Shown here one piece after another: positions 14,193 to 22,180 of a stretch of DNA of 64,000 bases. Source of the stretch: Nocardioides bruguierae. GTDB taxonomy: Bacteria > Actinomycetota > Actinomycetes > Propionibacteriales > Nocardioidaceae. Under the pieces are notes generated by a model. It did not search any database and was not told the DNA's origin. It was given only the letters and a program-made list of their open reading frames with translations. The DNA is taken from positions 1 to 64,000 of the forward strand of contig NZ_JAMOIL010000006.1 of assembly GCF_023656415.1 (NCBI RefSeq), in the 5' to 3' direction. Numbering within the stretch: position 1 is the first letter of the stretch; each line of letters starts with the position of its first letter. The position numbers and the translations under genes were made by a program.

Positions 14193-14224
14193 CCAGTGTC
14201 GGTGGGCAGCCGTACGGTCAGTGC

Positions 14225-14680
14225 ATGCTTGACCGACGCCGCTGCCGTGACCACCGTGGCCACCACCCGTGGCGGGCCATCGGGCAGCTCGCCGACTGGC
14301 GGATCGACTGGACCGACGACCTTGAGCCCGGGGTGTGGGGCCTGACTCTGCATCGCGAGAAGCGCATCCTCATGGCCAACGGCCTCGACCAGGCCGAGCG
14401 CCGCTCGACGATCGCGCACGAGACCGGTCACGTCCTGCGTGGTGCGGCGAGCGTCTGCCAGCGACTCCGCGAGGAGACGCTGGTCGAGCGCCAGGCTGCG
14501 CGGCTCCTGCTGCCGTCGGTCCGTCGCATCGGTCACGCCCTCGCGTGGCACCAGGCCGACCACGACAAGGCGGCCCACGACCTGTGGGTCGACGACGCGC
14601 TCCTCGGTGCCCGGCTCTCCACGCTGGCGCCGCGCGAGCGCGCCTGGCTCGACCAGCAGCTAGACACGATCCTGCTCTGA
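14225..14680 (+). CDS. ImmA/IrrE-type zinc metallopeptidase
   Basis: A 151-residue protein with the zincin motif H65-E-T-G-H69 and a likely third ligand E88 in L-V-E-R-Q-A-A, the usual spacing for ImmA/IrrE proteins. In ICEBs1, ImmA cuts the repressor ImmR after DNA damage, and many actinophages carry a similar gene beside their repressor. Here the repressor lacks a self-cleavage domain, so this protease is the natural candidate for its inactivation during induction. It is the last gene of the lysogeny operon and its 3' end overlaps the convergent integrase by 21 bp. Confidence 0.85.
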   Translation: MLDRRRCRDHRGHHPWRAIGQLADWRIDWTDDLEPGVWGLTLHREKRILMANGLDQAERRSTIAHETGHVLRGAASVCQRLREETLVERQAARLLLPSVRRIGHALAWHQADHDKAAHDLWVDDALLGARLSTLAPRERAWLDQQLDTILL

Positions 14681-15934
14681 GCCGGACGACGGCCCACCGG
14701 CGAGCAGCGCGGCCGCGCTCTCGATAGCGCGACGCTTCTCGGCGAGGCGCGAGGTCATGTAGCCGCGGCTGGTGACGTACGAGGAGTGTCCGAGGATCGC
14801 GGTGATGGTGACGTCGTCGACGCCGAGCTCCTTGAGGATCTGCGCCGCGGTGTTGCGCATCTCGTGGCCGACGTAGGGGCGGCCGCTCGGGTGCGCGACG
14901 TCGGCGGCCTTCTGGAGGCGACGGAACTCCTCGGCGTCTTCGGCCTTGTCGATGGGCCAGCCGTCTGCCCTGGCCCACACCAGACCGTGTGGGTTGGTGG
15001 GTGCGGTGTCGCGGTAGGTCAGGAGTGCGTCGCGCATGGTGGCGACCATCGGGATGACGCGGTAGCCCCTGCGGCTCTTGGGTCGTACCAGGTGGAACCG
15101 TCCCTGCAGGTGTCGGACTTCGTAGTCATCGGGAACGCGGAAGCCGGCCTTGCGGTCCTTCTTGTCCCGGTAGGGGAGGGGCTGCAGCTGCCACTCGACG
15201 GTGATGATGTTCGTGTCGAAGTCGATGGCGTCCCACGTCAGGCCGAGCGCTTCGCCCTGGCGCAGGCCCTGCAGAAAGGAGACGAGGTAGCGGGTGCCGT
15301 GCGGCAGGTCGGCGGCTTGCTCGAGTACGGCGACTGCCTGGTCGAGCTGCAGGGCGGTCCGGTCGCTGGGCGGCGGTGCGCCGGCGTTCGCCGCGGCGTT
15401 GAAGACGGTGTGGGGCACGTCGTAGCCCTCGGTGAGGCTGTCTCGCAGCATCTTGATCAGGATGCGCCGCGCGAGGACCGCCGACGGGCGTCCGGCGGTC
15501 CTCGCGACCTTGGTCTCCACGGCGCGAAGGTCTCGCGGGCTGAGGTCGACTAGGCGCTTGGTGCCGATCGTGGGCACGATCCACTTCCGCACGGCTCGCA
15601 CGTTCGACTCGTAGGTCTTCGGGCGCTTGGTCCTCTCGCGCATCTCCAGCCACTCGTCGGCCCAGGACTTCACGGTCTTCCGGTTGATCTTGATGGACCG
15701 GGCGGCGGCAGCCTTAGCGATCTCGGCCTTCTTGTCGCGGACCTTCCGGGCGATCGCAGCGCGGTGGGAGCAGCGGGCGGGGCAGGCGGGGAGGCACCCG
15801 GGTCCGCTCACGGTGATGCGGCGCCGGGTGCTGGCCTCGGTCCAGCCGGCCTCGAGCGCGGCAATCCAGCGCCCGTCGGATGAGCGTTGGTAGAGGCCGC
15901 CCTCGCCGTAGCCCTGGCGTCGTTCCTTGCTCAC
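14660..15934 (-). CDS. int: Tyrosine recombinase, prophage integrase
   Basis: A 424-residue site-specific recombinase. The catalytic set can be placed: R225 in G-L-R-Q-G-E-A-L, K286 near P-K-S-R-R, H357 and R360 in H-E-M-R-N-T, H383 in L-G-H-S-S, and nucleophile Y392 in S-R-G-Y-M. The N-terminal arm-binding part (residues 1-60) contains an unusual insertion with C-L-P-A-C-P-A-R-C-S-H, a possible zinc site also seen in some actinophage integrases. The core-binding domain follows (WADEWLEMRERTKRPKTYES). Its 5' end points toward the attachment site about 120 bp away at the tRNA-Thr fragment, the standard int-attP arrangement. It catalyses both integration and, with an excisionase, excision. Confidence 0.95.
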   Translation of the reverse strand: MSKERRQGYGEGGLYQRSSDGRWIAALEAGWTEASTRRRITVSGPGCLPACPARCSHRAAIARKVRDKKAEIAKAAAARSIKINRKTVKSWADEWLEMRERTKRPKTYESNVRAVRKWIVPTIGTKRLVDLSPRDLRAVETKVARTAGRPSAVLARRILIKMLRDSLTEGYDVPHTVFNAAANAGAPPPSDRTALQLDQAVAVLEQAADLPHGTRYLVSFLQGLRQGEALGLTWDAIDFDTNIITVEWQLQPLPYRDKKDRKAGFRVPDDYEVRHLQGRFHLVRPKSRRGYRVIPMVATMRDALLTYRDTAPTNPHGLVWARADGWPIDKAEDAEEFRRLQKAADVAHPSGRPYVGHEMRNTAAQILKELGVDDVTITAILGHSSYVTSRGYMTSRLAEKRRAIESAAALLAGGPSSGSEQDRV

Positions 15935-16056
15935 TGCGGGACCCCCGAAATGTAAGCCATCGTGTTAGCCATCTCTATGCGCACTATAGATGACAGTGCC
16001 GGCATTGGGCCTGATCAGAGGAGGTTTCTCGGTTGTGTGAGCGAGGGTCCTCAATT

Positions 16057-16102
16057 ACTTGTAATAAGGATGTCGCGGGTTCGACTCCTGTCACCGGCTC
16101 CA
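16057..16102 (+). other. Prophage attachment site: 3' half of tRNA-Thr(UGU)
   Basis: The sequence reads as tRNA positions from the anticodon loop to the CCA end: loop CTTGTAA (16058-16064, anticodon TGT), T-stem GCGGG (16075-16079) with CCTGT (16087-16091) around loop TTCGACT, acceptor strand CACCGGC (16092-16098), discriminator T and CCA (16100-16102). No matching D-arm or 5' acceptor strand GCCGGTG lies upstream, so this is not an intact tRNA. It is therefore the host-side remnant at the int-proximal junction. The functional tRNA should be rebuilt at the other end of the prophage. Confidence 0.8.
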
Positions 16103-16106
16103 CCCC

Positions 16107-16177
16107 TGCCGATAGTGCGCGACGAAATGGCTGTGTTCCCGGCCGTTCGTGGTGCTTTTCGTCGCGCACTATCGGCA
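16107..16177. repeat. 71-bp palindromic element, copy 1
   Basis: Two perfectly complementary 20-bp arms, TGCCGATAGTGCGCGACGAA (16107-16126) and its complement (16158-16177), flank a 31-bp centre. It begins four bases after the CCA of the tRNA-Thr remnant and therefore marks host DNA. Related copies are at 17287, 28538 and 61319. It could act as a terminator or be a REP/MITE-like repeat. Confidence 0.85.
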
Positions 16178-16237
16178 GCTCCCGCCTGGCCTGTGGACGA
16201 ACACCGACGACGGCCCACCACGGGGCATGACTCCTGC

Positions 16238-17284
16238 ATGTCACAGGACGGTGCAGCGCCGGGGAGCGAGCGGGGGCTGGTCGCCCCCGTTCCGGTCGAC
16301 CCTGCCGGCAAGAACGGTCCGACCCGCGGACAGGCCCGGGGACGCGGGTGGCGGCGGTCCGGGCACGGGCTGTACGTGCCCGCCGAGGTACCGGTGACGG
16401 TGGACCAACGGATACTCGAGGTGGGCGTACGGCTGCCCGGACGGGGCGCCGGCCTGACGGGCTGGGCAGCACTGCGCTGGCACGGTGGAGGTCGCTGGTT
16501 CACCGGGACCTCGGCGGACGGAGCATGGCTCGACGTCCCGGTGGCGCTCGCACGGATGTCCGTCCGGCCCCAGCCTGGGATGTGCGTGACCCGTGAGCGG
16601 ATGGACGAGGGGGCGACCACCATCCTCGATGGCATCCCCGTGCACACGCCGGACCGCGCCGTGGGCTGGGCGGCTCGCTACGCCGCGACCCTGACCGAGG
16701 CCGTCGTGCTGGTCGACATGGCGCTGGCAGCGGACCTGGTCACGCTGGACGACCTCGTGCTCTGGTGTGCACTCCACCCGAGCTGGACCGGCATCGAGCA
16801 GGCACGTCAGGCCCTGCTCGTCTCGGACGAGAACTCGTGGTCTCCCCAGGAGACACGCCTCCGCCTGCGTTGGCTGGACGCCCGTCCGTCGGCGCGCCTG
16901 GTCACCAACCGTCCGGTCTTCGACCGCGCCGGGCGGCACGTCGCCACGCCCGACCTCCTGGACCTGGATGCCGGCGTGGCCGGCGAGTACGACGGCGATT
17001 CCCACCTGGACCGCGGCCGGCGTGCCGGCGACCTGGCGCGCCTGGCCCGGATGCGCTCGCTCGGGCTCGAGGTCGAGACCTTCGTGGCGGGAGACCTGGC
17101 GGCGCGTGGCCCGATCGTTGGGCGTCTGGGCGCTGCGTACGCGCGGGCGATCCGGTCAGGGGTTCGGCGTGAGTGGACCGTGACCCCTCCGCCGGGGTGG
17201 ACGAGCACCAGCACCGTCGAGGAACGACGAGCGCTCACAGCGTCCCAGCAGCAGCGGTTCCTGGGCTACCGGCGTGCGGCGTGA
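16238..17284 (+). CDS. AbiEi-like/DUF559-type protein with PD-(D/E)xK-like C-terminus
   Basis: A 348-residue protein; ATG at 16238 is chosen because upstream in-frame codons run through the palindromic element. The N-terminal half has the GLYVPAEVPV...RILEVGVRLPGRGAGLTGWA pattern of actinobacterial 'AbiEi antitoxin-like' proteins. The C-terminal part resembles Vsr/DUF559 nuclease folds: E206 in S-P-Q-E-T-R-L-R, D239 in T-P-D-L-L-D-L-D, and E250 in G-E-Y-D-G-D-S-H. Such proteins are present in many copies in Nocardioides-like genomes and are not experimentally understood; no toxin partner is adjacent. It is the first chromosomal gene beyond the prophage junction. Confidence 0.7.
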   Translation: MSQDGAAPGSERGLVAPVPVDPAGKNGPTRGQARGRGWRRSGHGLYVPAEVPVTVDQRILEVGVRLPGRGAGLTGWAALRWHGGGRWFTGTSADGAWLDVPVALARMSVRPQPGMCVTRERMDEGATTILDGIPVHTPDRAVGWAARYAATLTEAVVLVDMALAADLVTLDDLVLWCALHPSWTGIEQARQALLVSDENSWSPQETRLRLRWLDARPSARLVTNRPVFDRAGRHVATPDLLDLDAGVAGEYDGDSHLDRGRRAGDLARLARMRSLGLEVETFVAGDLAARGPIVGRLGAAYARAIRSGVRREWTVTPPPGWTSTSTVEERRALTASQQQRFLGYRRAA

Positions 17285-17286
17285 GT

Positions 17287-17357
17287 GGCCGATAGTGCGC
17301 GACGAAGTGGCTGCCTTGGGGACCAAAACCGGTGCTTTTCGTCGCGCACTATCGGCC
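17287..17357. repeat. 71-bp palindromic element, copy 2
   Basis: Perfect 20-bp arms starting GGCCGATAGTGCGCGACGAA (17287-17306 and 17338-17357). It fills almost the whole 74-bp gap between the convergent stop codons at 17284 and 17359. The centre shares TGGCTG and GGTGCTTTT with copy 1, so the two copies have the same orientation. The position suits a bidirectional terminator. Confidence 0.85.
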
Positions 17358-17358
17358 G

Positions 17359-18222
17359 CTACCGCAGGCGGGTGGCCGCGGGGACGGGGGAGGGGGAGGC
17401 GAGGGCGTCCTGGGCGGCGACGAGCTGGATCTCGCGGGTGCCGGCGGCGAGGGTGGCGTCCAGGACGGACGCGACCGCGGCAGTGGTGAGCTCGACGGCG
17501 CGGGCGACAGAGCGGGTCGAGTGCCAGTGGGCCAGGAACAGCGCGGCCGTGACGTCGCCGCACCCGTTGGGGGTGATGGGCAGCTGCGGGGTCGAGACCA
17601 GCCAGGCGCCGGAGTCGTCGACCGCGACGACGTCCAGCGTGCCGGGGGCGGTCTCCTGCGTGAGCACCGAGGTGACCAGGACGGTGCGGGGCCCGCGGGC
17701 CCGGACGGCGTCGACCGCGTCCAGCAGCGCGGCGCGGGTGCCCACGCCGTCGCAGGTGGTGGCGCCGGCGAGGAAGTCCAGCTCGAAGTGGTTGGGGGTG
17801 AGCAGGTCGGCGGCCGGCACGACCTCGTCACGCAGGTACTCGGGGATGCCCGGGAGCACGAACATGCCACGGCCCACGTCGCCCATCACCGGGTCGCAGC
17901 AGTAGACGGCATCGGGGTTGAGCGCCTTGACCTTGGCGACGGTCTCGAGGATCACCGCGCCCACGCCCTGGTTGCCCTGGTAGCCGGTGAGCACCGCGTC
18001 CGCCGTGCCCAGGACGCCGCGGTCCTCGATGCCGGCGATCACCTCGGCCACGTCCTCGGCCGGCAGCACCGGACCGCGCCAGGCGCCGTAGCCGGTGTGG
18101 TTGGAGAAGTGCACCGTGAGCACGGGCCACACCTCGTGCCCCAGCCGCTGGAGGGGGAAGACGGCGGCGGAGTTGCCGACGTGGCCGTAGGCCACCGAGG
18201 ACTGGACGGACAGGATGCGCAC
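17359..18222 (-). CDS. pdxY: Pyridoxal kinase
   Basis: A 287-residue kinase, the same length as E. coli PdxY, phosphorylating pyridoxal to pyridoxal 5'-phosphate in the cytosol. It has the family start R-I-L-S-V-Q-S-S-V-A-Y-G-H-V-G-N-S-A, then the T-G-Y-Q-G-N-Q loop, C-D-P-V-M-G-D near residue 113, T-P-N-H-F-E-L and the anion-hole/catalytic G-C-G-D motif (ITPNGCGDVTAALF) near residue 222, where D is the catalytic base. The GTG at 18222 is preferred because it gives the canonical N-terminus. It is divergent from the aldo/keto reductase gene with a 55-bp gap. Confidence 0.93.
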   Translation of the reverse strand: MRILSVQSSVAYGHVGNSAAVFPLQRLGHEVWPVLTVHFSNHTGYGAWRGPVLPAEDVAEVIAGIEDRGVLGTADAVLTGYQGNQGVGAVILETVAKVKALNPDAVYCCDPVMGDVGRGMFVLPGIPEYLRDEVVPAADLLTPNHFELDFLAGATTCDGVGTRAALLDAVDAVRARGPRTVLVTSVLTQETAPGTLDVVAVDDSGAWLVSTPQLPITPNGCGDVTAALFLAHWHSTRSVARAVELTTAAVASVLDATLAAGTREIQLVAAQDALASPSPVPAATRLR

Positions 18223-18277
18223 CCGCCCATCCTGGCGCATGAGCCGGCGCCCGAGCGGGGCGGCGTAGGTTCGGCAC

Positions 18278-19237
18278 GTGAGCGACATGACCTACCGCCC
18301 GCTGGGCGACTCCGGCCTGATGGTGAGCGCGGTCGGCATCGGCTGCAACGCGTTCAGCCGACGCGTCGACCTCGACGGCGTCCGCGGCATCCTCGACGCC
18401 GCCACCGACGTCGGCGTCACCCTGCTCGACACCGCCGACATCTACGGCAACCCGCCCGGCGGCTCCGAGGAGCTGCTCGGCCAGGCGCTCCAGGGCCGCC
18501 GCGACGACTTCGTGCTGGCCACCAAGTTCGGCATGGACATGCAGGGCGCCAACGGCGAGGACCACGGCGTCCGCGGGTCGCGGCGCTACGTGCGCCGGGC
18601 GGTCGAGGCCAGCCTGCGCCGGCTGCGCACCGACCACATCGACCTCTACCAGCTGCACCGGCCCGACCCGGTGACCCCGATCGAGGAGACCCTCTCGGTG
18701 CTCACCGACCTCGTCCACGAGGGCAAAGTCGGCTACCTCGGCATCTCCAACGCCGCGGGCTGGCAGGTCTCGGACGCGGCGTGGACGGCCCGCTCCGGCG
18801 GGCTGGAGCCCTTCGTGTCGGTGCAGAACCAGTACTCGCTGCTCGACCGCACCGTCGAGGCCGAGGTCGTCCCGGCCTGCGAGCACCACGGCCTCGGCCT
18901 GCTGCCGTTCTTCCCGCTCGAGCGCGGGCTGCTCACCGGCAAGTACCGCCGGGGCGAGGCCGCCCCCGCCGGCAGCCGCGCCGCCGCCGAGCCCGACCGC
19001 GCCGGCTGGCTCGGCGAGGCCCCGTGGGACCGGATCGAGGCCCTCGAGGCCTTCGCCGCCGCCCGCGACGTGAGCGTCCTGGACGTCGCCGTCGCCGGCC
19101 TGGCCGCGCAGCCCGCCGTGGCCTCGGTGATCTCCGGGGCCACCTCGGGCGAGCAGGTGCGGGCCAACGCGGCCGCGCTGCGCTGGGAGCCGACCGCCGC
19201 CGACCTCGTCGAGCTGGACGAGATCACGGTCGGCTGA
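18278..19237 (+). CDS. Aldo/keto reductase
   Basis: A 319-residue NADPH-dependent oxidoreductase of the TIM-barrel aldo/keto reductase family. The catalytic tetrad is visible: D51 and Y56 in L-L-D-T-A-D-I-Y-G, Lys in V-L-A-T-K-F-G and His in Y-Q-L-H-R-P-D. The late S-V-I-S-G-A-T-S-G-E-Q-V segment is the phosphate-binding part of the cofactor site. The GTG at 18278 or an ATG at 18287 could be the start. It is similar to the general-stress/YhdN branch. Some family members reduce pyridoxal, which would fit the divergent pdxY, but the substrate cannot be read from sequence. Confidence 0.92.
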   Translation: MSDMTYRPLGDSGLMVSAVGIGCNAFSRRVDLDGVRGILDAATDVGVTLLDTADIYGNPPGGSEELLGQALQGRRDDFVLATKFGMDMQGANGEDHGVRGSRRYVRRAVEASLRRLRTDHIDLYQLHRPDPVTPIEETLSVLTDLVHEGKVGYLGISNAAGWQVSDAAWTARSGGLEPFVSVQNQYSLLDRTVEAEVVPACEHHGLGLLPFFPLERGLLTGKYRRGEAAPAGSRAAAEPDRAGWLGEAPWDRIEALEAFAAARDVSVLDVAVAGLAAQPAVASVISGATSGEQVRANAAALRWEPTAADLVELDEITVG

Positions 19238-19258
19238 CGCCGCCGGCGCAGGAGGGGC

Positions 19259-20074
19259 TCAGGCGACCTGCAGCGACCGCTTGGACAGCCCCATCCAGAA
19301 CTCCCCGGTCGAGCCGATGACCTGCTCGCCGGGCGTGCCGGCGTCCGAGGCCGCGCCCAGGGTGACGAACAGCGGCGAGTAGTGCTCGACCGTGGGGTGG
19401 GCGTAGGGCATGCCGGGCGCCACGTCCTTGAACCGGGCAAGCTCGTCCACGTCGCCCTGGGCCATCGCCTCGCCGGCCCAGGAGTCGAACTCCTTCGACC
19501 AGCCCGGGGCCTTGGCCTCGATGCGGAAGTCGCGCAGGAACGGCAGGCCGTGGGTGAGGAAGCCGGAGCCGACGATGAGGACGCCCTCGTCGCGCAGCGG
19601 ACGCAGCCGCTCGCCGATCTTGAGCAGCCGCTCGGGGTCGTGGGTGGGCAGCGACATCTGCAGCACCGGGATGTCGGCCTCGGGGTACATCAGCTTCAGG
19701 GGCACCCAGGCGCCGTGGTCGAGGCCGCGCGAGCGGTGCTGGTGCACCGTCTCGTTGTCGGCCATCATCGCGGCCACCTGGTAGGCGAGCACCGAGGCGT
19801 CCGGCGTCGCGTACTGCTCGCGGAAGTACTTGGGGTCGAAGCCGCCGAAGTCGTAGATCAGCGGCACGTTGCTGGCCGAGAGGGTCAGCGGCGCGGACTC
19901 CCAGTGGGCGCTCACGATCAGGATCGCCTTGGGGCGGGGGAGGTCCCGCGCCCAGGCCTTGAGCTGGGCGCTCCACACCGGGTCGTCCAGCAGCGGCGGA
20001 GCGCCGTGGCCGATGAAGAGGGCCGGCATGCGGCGCTCGGGGGCGGTCTGCGGGTCGATCGTCTGCGAAGTCAT
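19259..20074 (-). CDS. Class III extradiol ring-cleavage dioxygenase (4,5-DOPA dioxygenase/YgiD family)
   Basis: A 271-residue iron or zinc enzyme. Typical motifs are F-I-G-H-G-A-P near the start (first metal His), S-A-H-W-E (second His), L-D-H-G-A-W-V-P-L-K (catalytic His) and the late M-P-Y-A-H-P-T-V-E-H-Y segment. The family opens catecholic rings, such as DOPA, between carbons 4 and 5. The ATG at 20074 is used because GAGGT lies at the right distance upstream; an earlier start in the same frame would run through the palindromic operator. It is transcribed alone and converges with the aldo/keto reductase. Confidence 0.88.
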   Translation of the reverse strand: MTSQTIDPQTAPERRMPALFIGHGAPPLLDDPVWSAQLKAWARDLPRPKAILIVSAHWESAPLTLSASNVPLIYDFGGFDPKYFREQYATPDASVLAYQVAAMMADNETVHQHRSRGLDHGAWVPLKLMYPEADIPVLQMSLPTHDPERLLKIGERLRPLRDEGVLIVGSGFLTHGLPFLRDFRIEAKAPGWSKEFDSWAGEAMAQGDVDELARFKDVAPGMPYAHPTVEHYSPLFVTLGAASDAGTPGEQVIGSTGEFWMGLSKRSLQVA

Positions 20075-20081
20075 GTCCACC

Positions 20082-20101
20082 TCAACTCGTTGATGGTTCA
20101 A
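20082..20101. promoter_or_regulatory. Overlapping inverted repeats upstream of the dioxygenase gene
   Basis: TCAACTCGTTGATGGTTCAA contains two overlapping dyads: TCAAC-TC-GTTGA and TTGA-TGGT-TCAA. They begin eight bases before the ATG at 20074, where a bound MarR- or HxlR-type repressor would block expression. The sequence is AT-rich for this genome, which also suits a promoter. No regulator gene is adjacent. Confidence 0.45.
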
Positions 20102-20152
20102 CTTTAATCCCTGACGAGTCAGGTAGTCCAGCCATCGAAGAGCAGCAGTGCC

Positions 20153-20857
20153 TCAGCCGGCCGCGTGGTCCAGCGGCAGCCGCCAGTCGACGGGCTCGCC
20201 GCCGGCGTCCGTCAGCATCTGGTTCACCTTCGAGAACGGTCGCGAGCCGAAGAACCCGCGCGAGGCCGAGAGCGGGGACGGGTGGGCCGAGCGCACGCAG
20301 GGCGTGCCGGCCAGCATCGGCTCCAGCGACTGCGCGTCCCGCCCCCAGAGGATCGCCGCCAGCGGCCCGCCGCGCTCGACCAGCGCCTCGATCGCACGCT
20401 GGGTGATCGCCTCCCAGCCCTTGCGCCGGTGCGAGGCCGGCTGCCCGGGCTCGACCGTGAGGCATCGGTTCAGCAGCATGACGCCGGCCTCGGTCCACGG
20501 GGTCAGGTCGCCGTTGCGGGGCACCTCGACGCCCAGGTCGTCCTTGAGCTCGGAGTAGATGTTCACCAGGCTGCGCGGCAGCGGCCACACGTCGCGGTCC
20601 ACCGCGAACGACAGGCCGATCGGGTGCCCCGGCGTGGGGTAGGGGTCCTGCCCCACGACCAGCACCTTCACCCCGGCCAGCGGCGCCCGGAACGCCCGGA
20701 ACACGTTCTCCCCGGCCGGCAGGTAGTGCCGCCCCGCGGCCAGCTCCTCGCGCAGGAAGCGGCCCATCGCGGCCACCTGCGGCTCCACCGGTGCCAGCGC
20801 CCGCGCCCAGTCCTCGGCCATCAGGCCCTTGTCCACCAGCCCCGTCAGCGCGCTCAT
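20153..20857 (-). CDS. ung: Uracil-DNA glycosylase
   Basis: A 234-residue family 1 glycosylase that removes uracil from DNA to start base-excision repair. The water-activating loop [12 protein letters not shown] is at about residues 67-78, the uracil-specificity Asn is in M-L-L-N-R-C-L-T-V, and the DNA-intercalation loop is [12 protein letters not shown] near residue 192. The length matches the family. The gene is separated by 30 bp from the PHA-synthase-like gene upstream and may share its transcript. Confidence 0.96.
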   Translation of the reverse strand: MSALTGLVDKGLMAEDWARALAPVEPQVAAMGRFLREELAAGRHYLPAGENVFRAFRAPLAGVKVLVVGQDPYPTPGHPIGLSFAVDRDVWPLPRSLVNIYSELKDDLGVEVPRNGDLTPWTEAGVMLLNRCLTVEPGQPASHRRKGWEAITQRAIEALVERGGPLAAILWGRDAQSLEPMLAGTPCVRSAHPSPLSASRGFFGSRPFSKVNQMLTDAGGEPVDWRLPLDHAAG

Positions 20858-20887
20858 GCGCCGAACCTACCGAGGGCCGCGCCGGCC

Positions 20888-22162
20888 TCAGTCGCGGGAG
20901 CCGGGCGCCAGGTCGCGGGAGGAGGACGAGGAGTAGCGCCGCGTCGGGTTCGAGCCGATCCGGTCGGCCGACGCGGAGGCCGTCGCCTTCGTGGTCGTCT
21001 TCGTGGTCGTCTTCTTGGCGGCCTTCTTCGTGGTGGCCGCCCTCGGGCGCCGACCCCGCGCACGCCCGGACGCCGGCGGCGTCGCCGCGTCGTGCGCGGC
21101 GAACCACTCGTCGAGGACCGGCCACGTGCCGGTCGCGGCACCCCGCCCCGTCAGCTGTCCGAGGTGCCCACCGGGCACGATCTCCCACCGCGCCTCGGGG
21201 GCTCCGGTGAGGGCGTCGACCAGCGAGCGGACGGCCTCGGGCGACACGATCGCGTCGGTGGCACCGGCCACCGCCAGGGTCGGCACGCGCACGGTGGCCG
21301 GCGAGACCGTGGTGTCGCCCTCGCGCACCAGCGGCCCCAGCAGTCGGTGGTAGGCCTGGCCGTAGGTGCGACCGGCGTACTCGTGCTCCGCGAGCCCGGC
21401 GCGCGCGATGCTTGCCGAGGCGTCGCGTCGCAGCGCCTCGACCGCCTCCAGCTGCGCCAGGTAGGTGGGGTCGTCCAGGCGGCTGGCGGCGGTCAGCGGG
21501 GCGCCGACCACCGTGTCCACCAGCCGGCTCTCGAGGGCCGCCCGGGCGCCCGGCACGGCCGAGCCGACCCCGGTGGTGACCCGCCAGCCGAGCCGCACGG
21601 CGCCCGCGGAGGAGTCCAGCAGTGGACGCGCGGGCACCGAGAGCGGCACGGCGTCCAGCGACCAGGGCGTGCCGAGCGTGGTGAGGGAGGCCAGCGGCAG
21701 GTCCTGCGACGCGGCGGCCAGCACGCCCAGCGCACCGCCCAGCCCCCAGCCCAGGAGGTGCACCGTGCCGATGCCCGAGGCCCGCGCTGCGGCCCGGACG
21801 CACGCGGCCACGGCGGGCAGCCGCTCGAGCAGGTCGACGCGGGGGTCCAGCGGCTCGGGCAGCTCCACGAGGAACGTGGTGCGACCGGTGCCCAGCAGGT
21901 GCTCGACCAGCGAGCAGCCGCGGCGCAGGTCGTAGACGCGGCCGGGGGCGGCGGGAGGGCCCACCAGCACCACCGGGGCGCCCCCGGCGGCCGGCCCCGT
22001 GGGGCTCGCGCCGTCGTGCCGGACCAGCACGCCGCCGTCGTCCGTGCCGAGGAGCACCGTGGCGGGCTGCGGGGTGAGGTCCGCGAGGCCGCGGCGCACG
22101 GCCAGCCGGCCGAGGGTGGTGGCCGCGGTGCTGAGCTGGCCGAGGCTGGGCAGCAGGTCCAT
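20888..22162 (-). CDS. PHA-synthase-like alpha/beta-fold protein lacking the nucleophile, with Lys/Thr-rich tail
   Basis: A 424-residue protein. The fold matches class III PHA synthase (PhaC) type hydrolases: V-H-L-L-G-W-G-L-G-G-A-L near residue 137, a nucleophile-elbow region where PhaC has G-x-C-x-G-G. Here the nucleophile position is Gly (codon GGG), so the Cys or Ser is missing. The other triad positions remain (D in G-A-T-D-A-I-V-S and H in P-G-G-H-L-G). The last 60 residues are a histone-like tail, T-T-K-K-A-A-K-K-T-T-T-K-T-T-T-K, then Ser-rich. It is probably a non-catalytic relative, perhaps a granule or nucleoid binder; that role is inference. Confidence 0.75.
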   Translation of the reverse strand: MDLLPSLGQLSTAATTLGRLAVRRGLADLTPQPATVLLGTDDGGVLVRHDGASPTGPAAGGAPVVLVGPPAAPGRVYDLRRGCSLVEHLLGTGRTTFLVELPEPLDPRVDLLERLPAVAACVRAAARASGIGTVHLLGWGLGGALGVLAAASQDLPLASLTTLGTPWSLDAVPLSVPARPLLDSSAGAVRLGWRVTTGVGSAVPGARAALESRLVDTVVGAPLTAASRLDDPTYLAQLEAVEALRRDASASIARAGLAEHEYAGRTYGQAYHRLLGPLVREGDTTVSPATVRVPTLAVAGATDAIVSPEAVRSLVDALTGAPEARWEIVPGGHLGQLTGRGAATGTWPVLDEWFAAHDAATPPASGRARGRRPRAATTKKAAKKTTTKTTTKATASASADRIGSNPTRRYSSSSSRDLAPGSRD

Positions 22163-22180
22163 GACTCGGCAACGTACCCG

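Noticed and set aside
16027-16102. Complete tRNA-Thr gene
   Set aside because: The T-arm, acceptor 3' strand and anticodon loop are present, but there is no D-arm or matching 5' acceptor strand and the anticodon stem pairs poorly.
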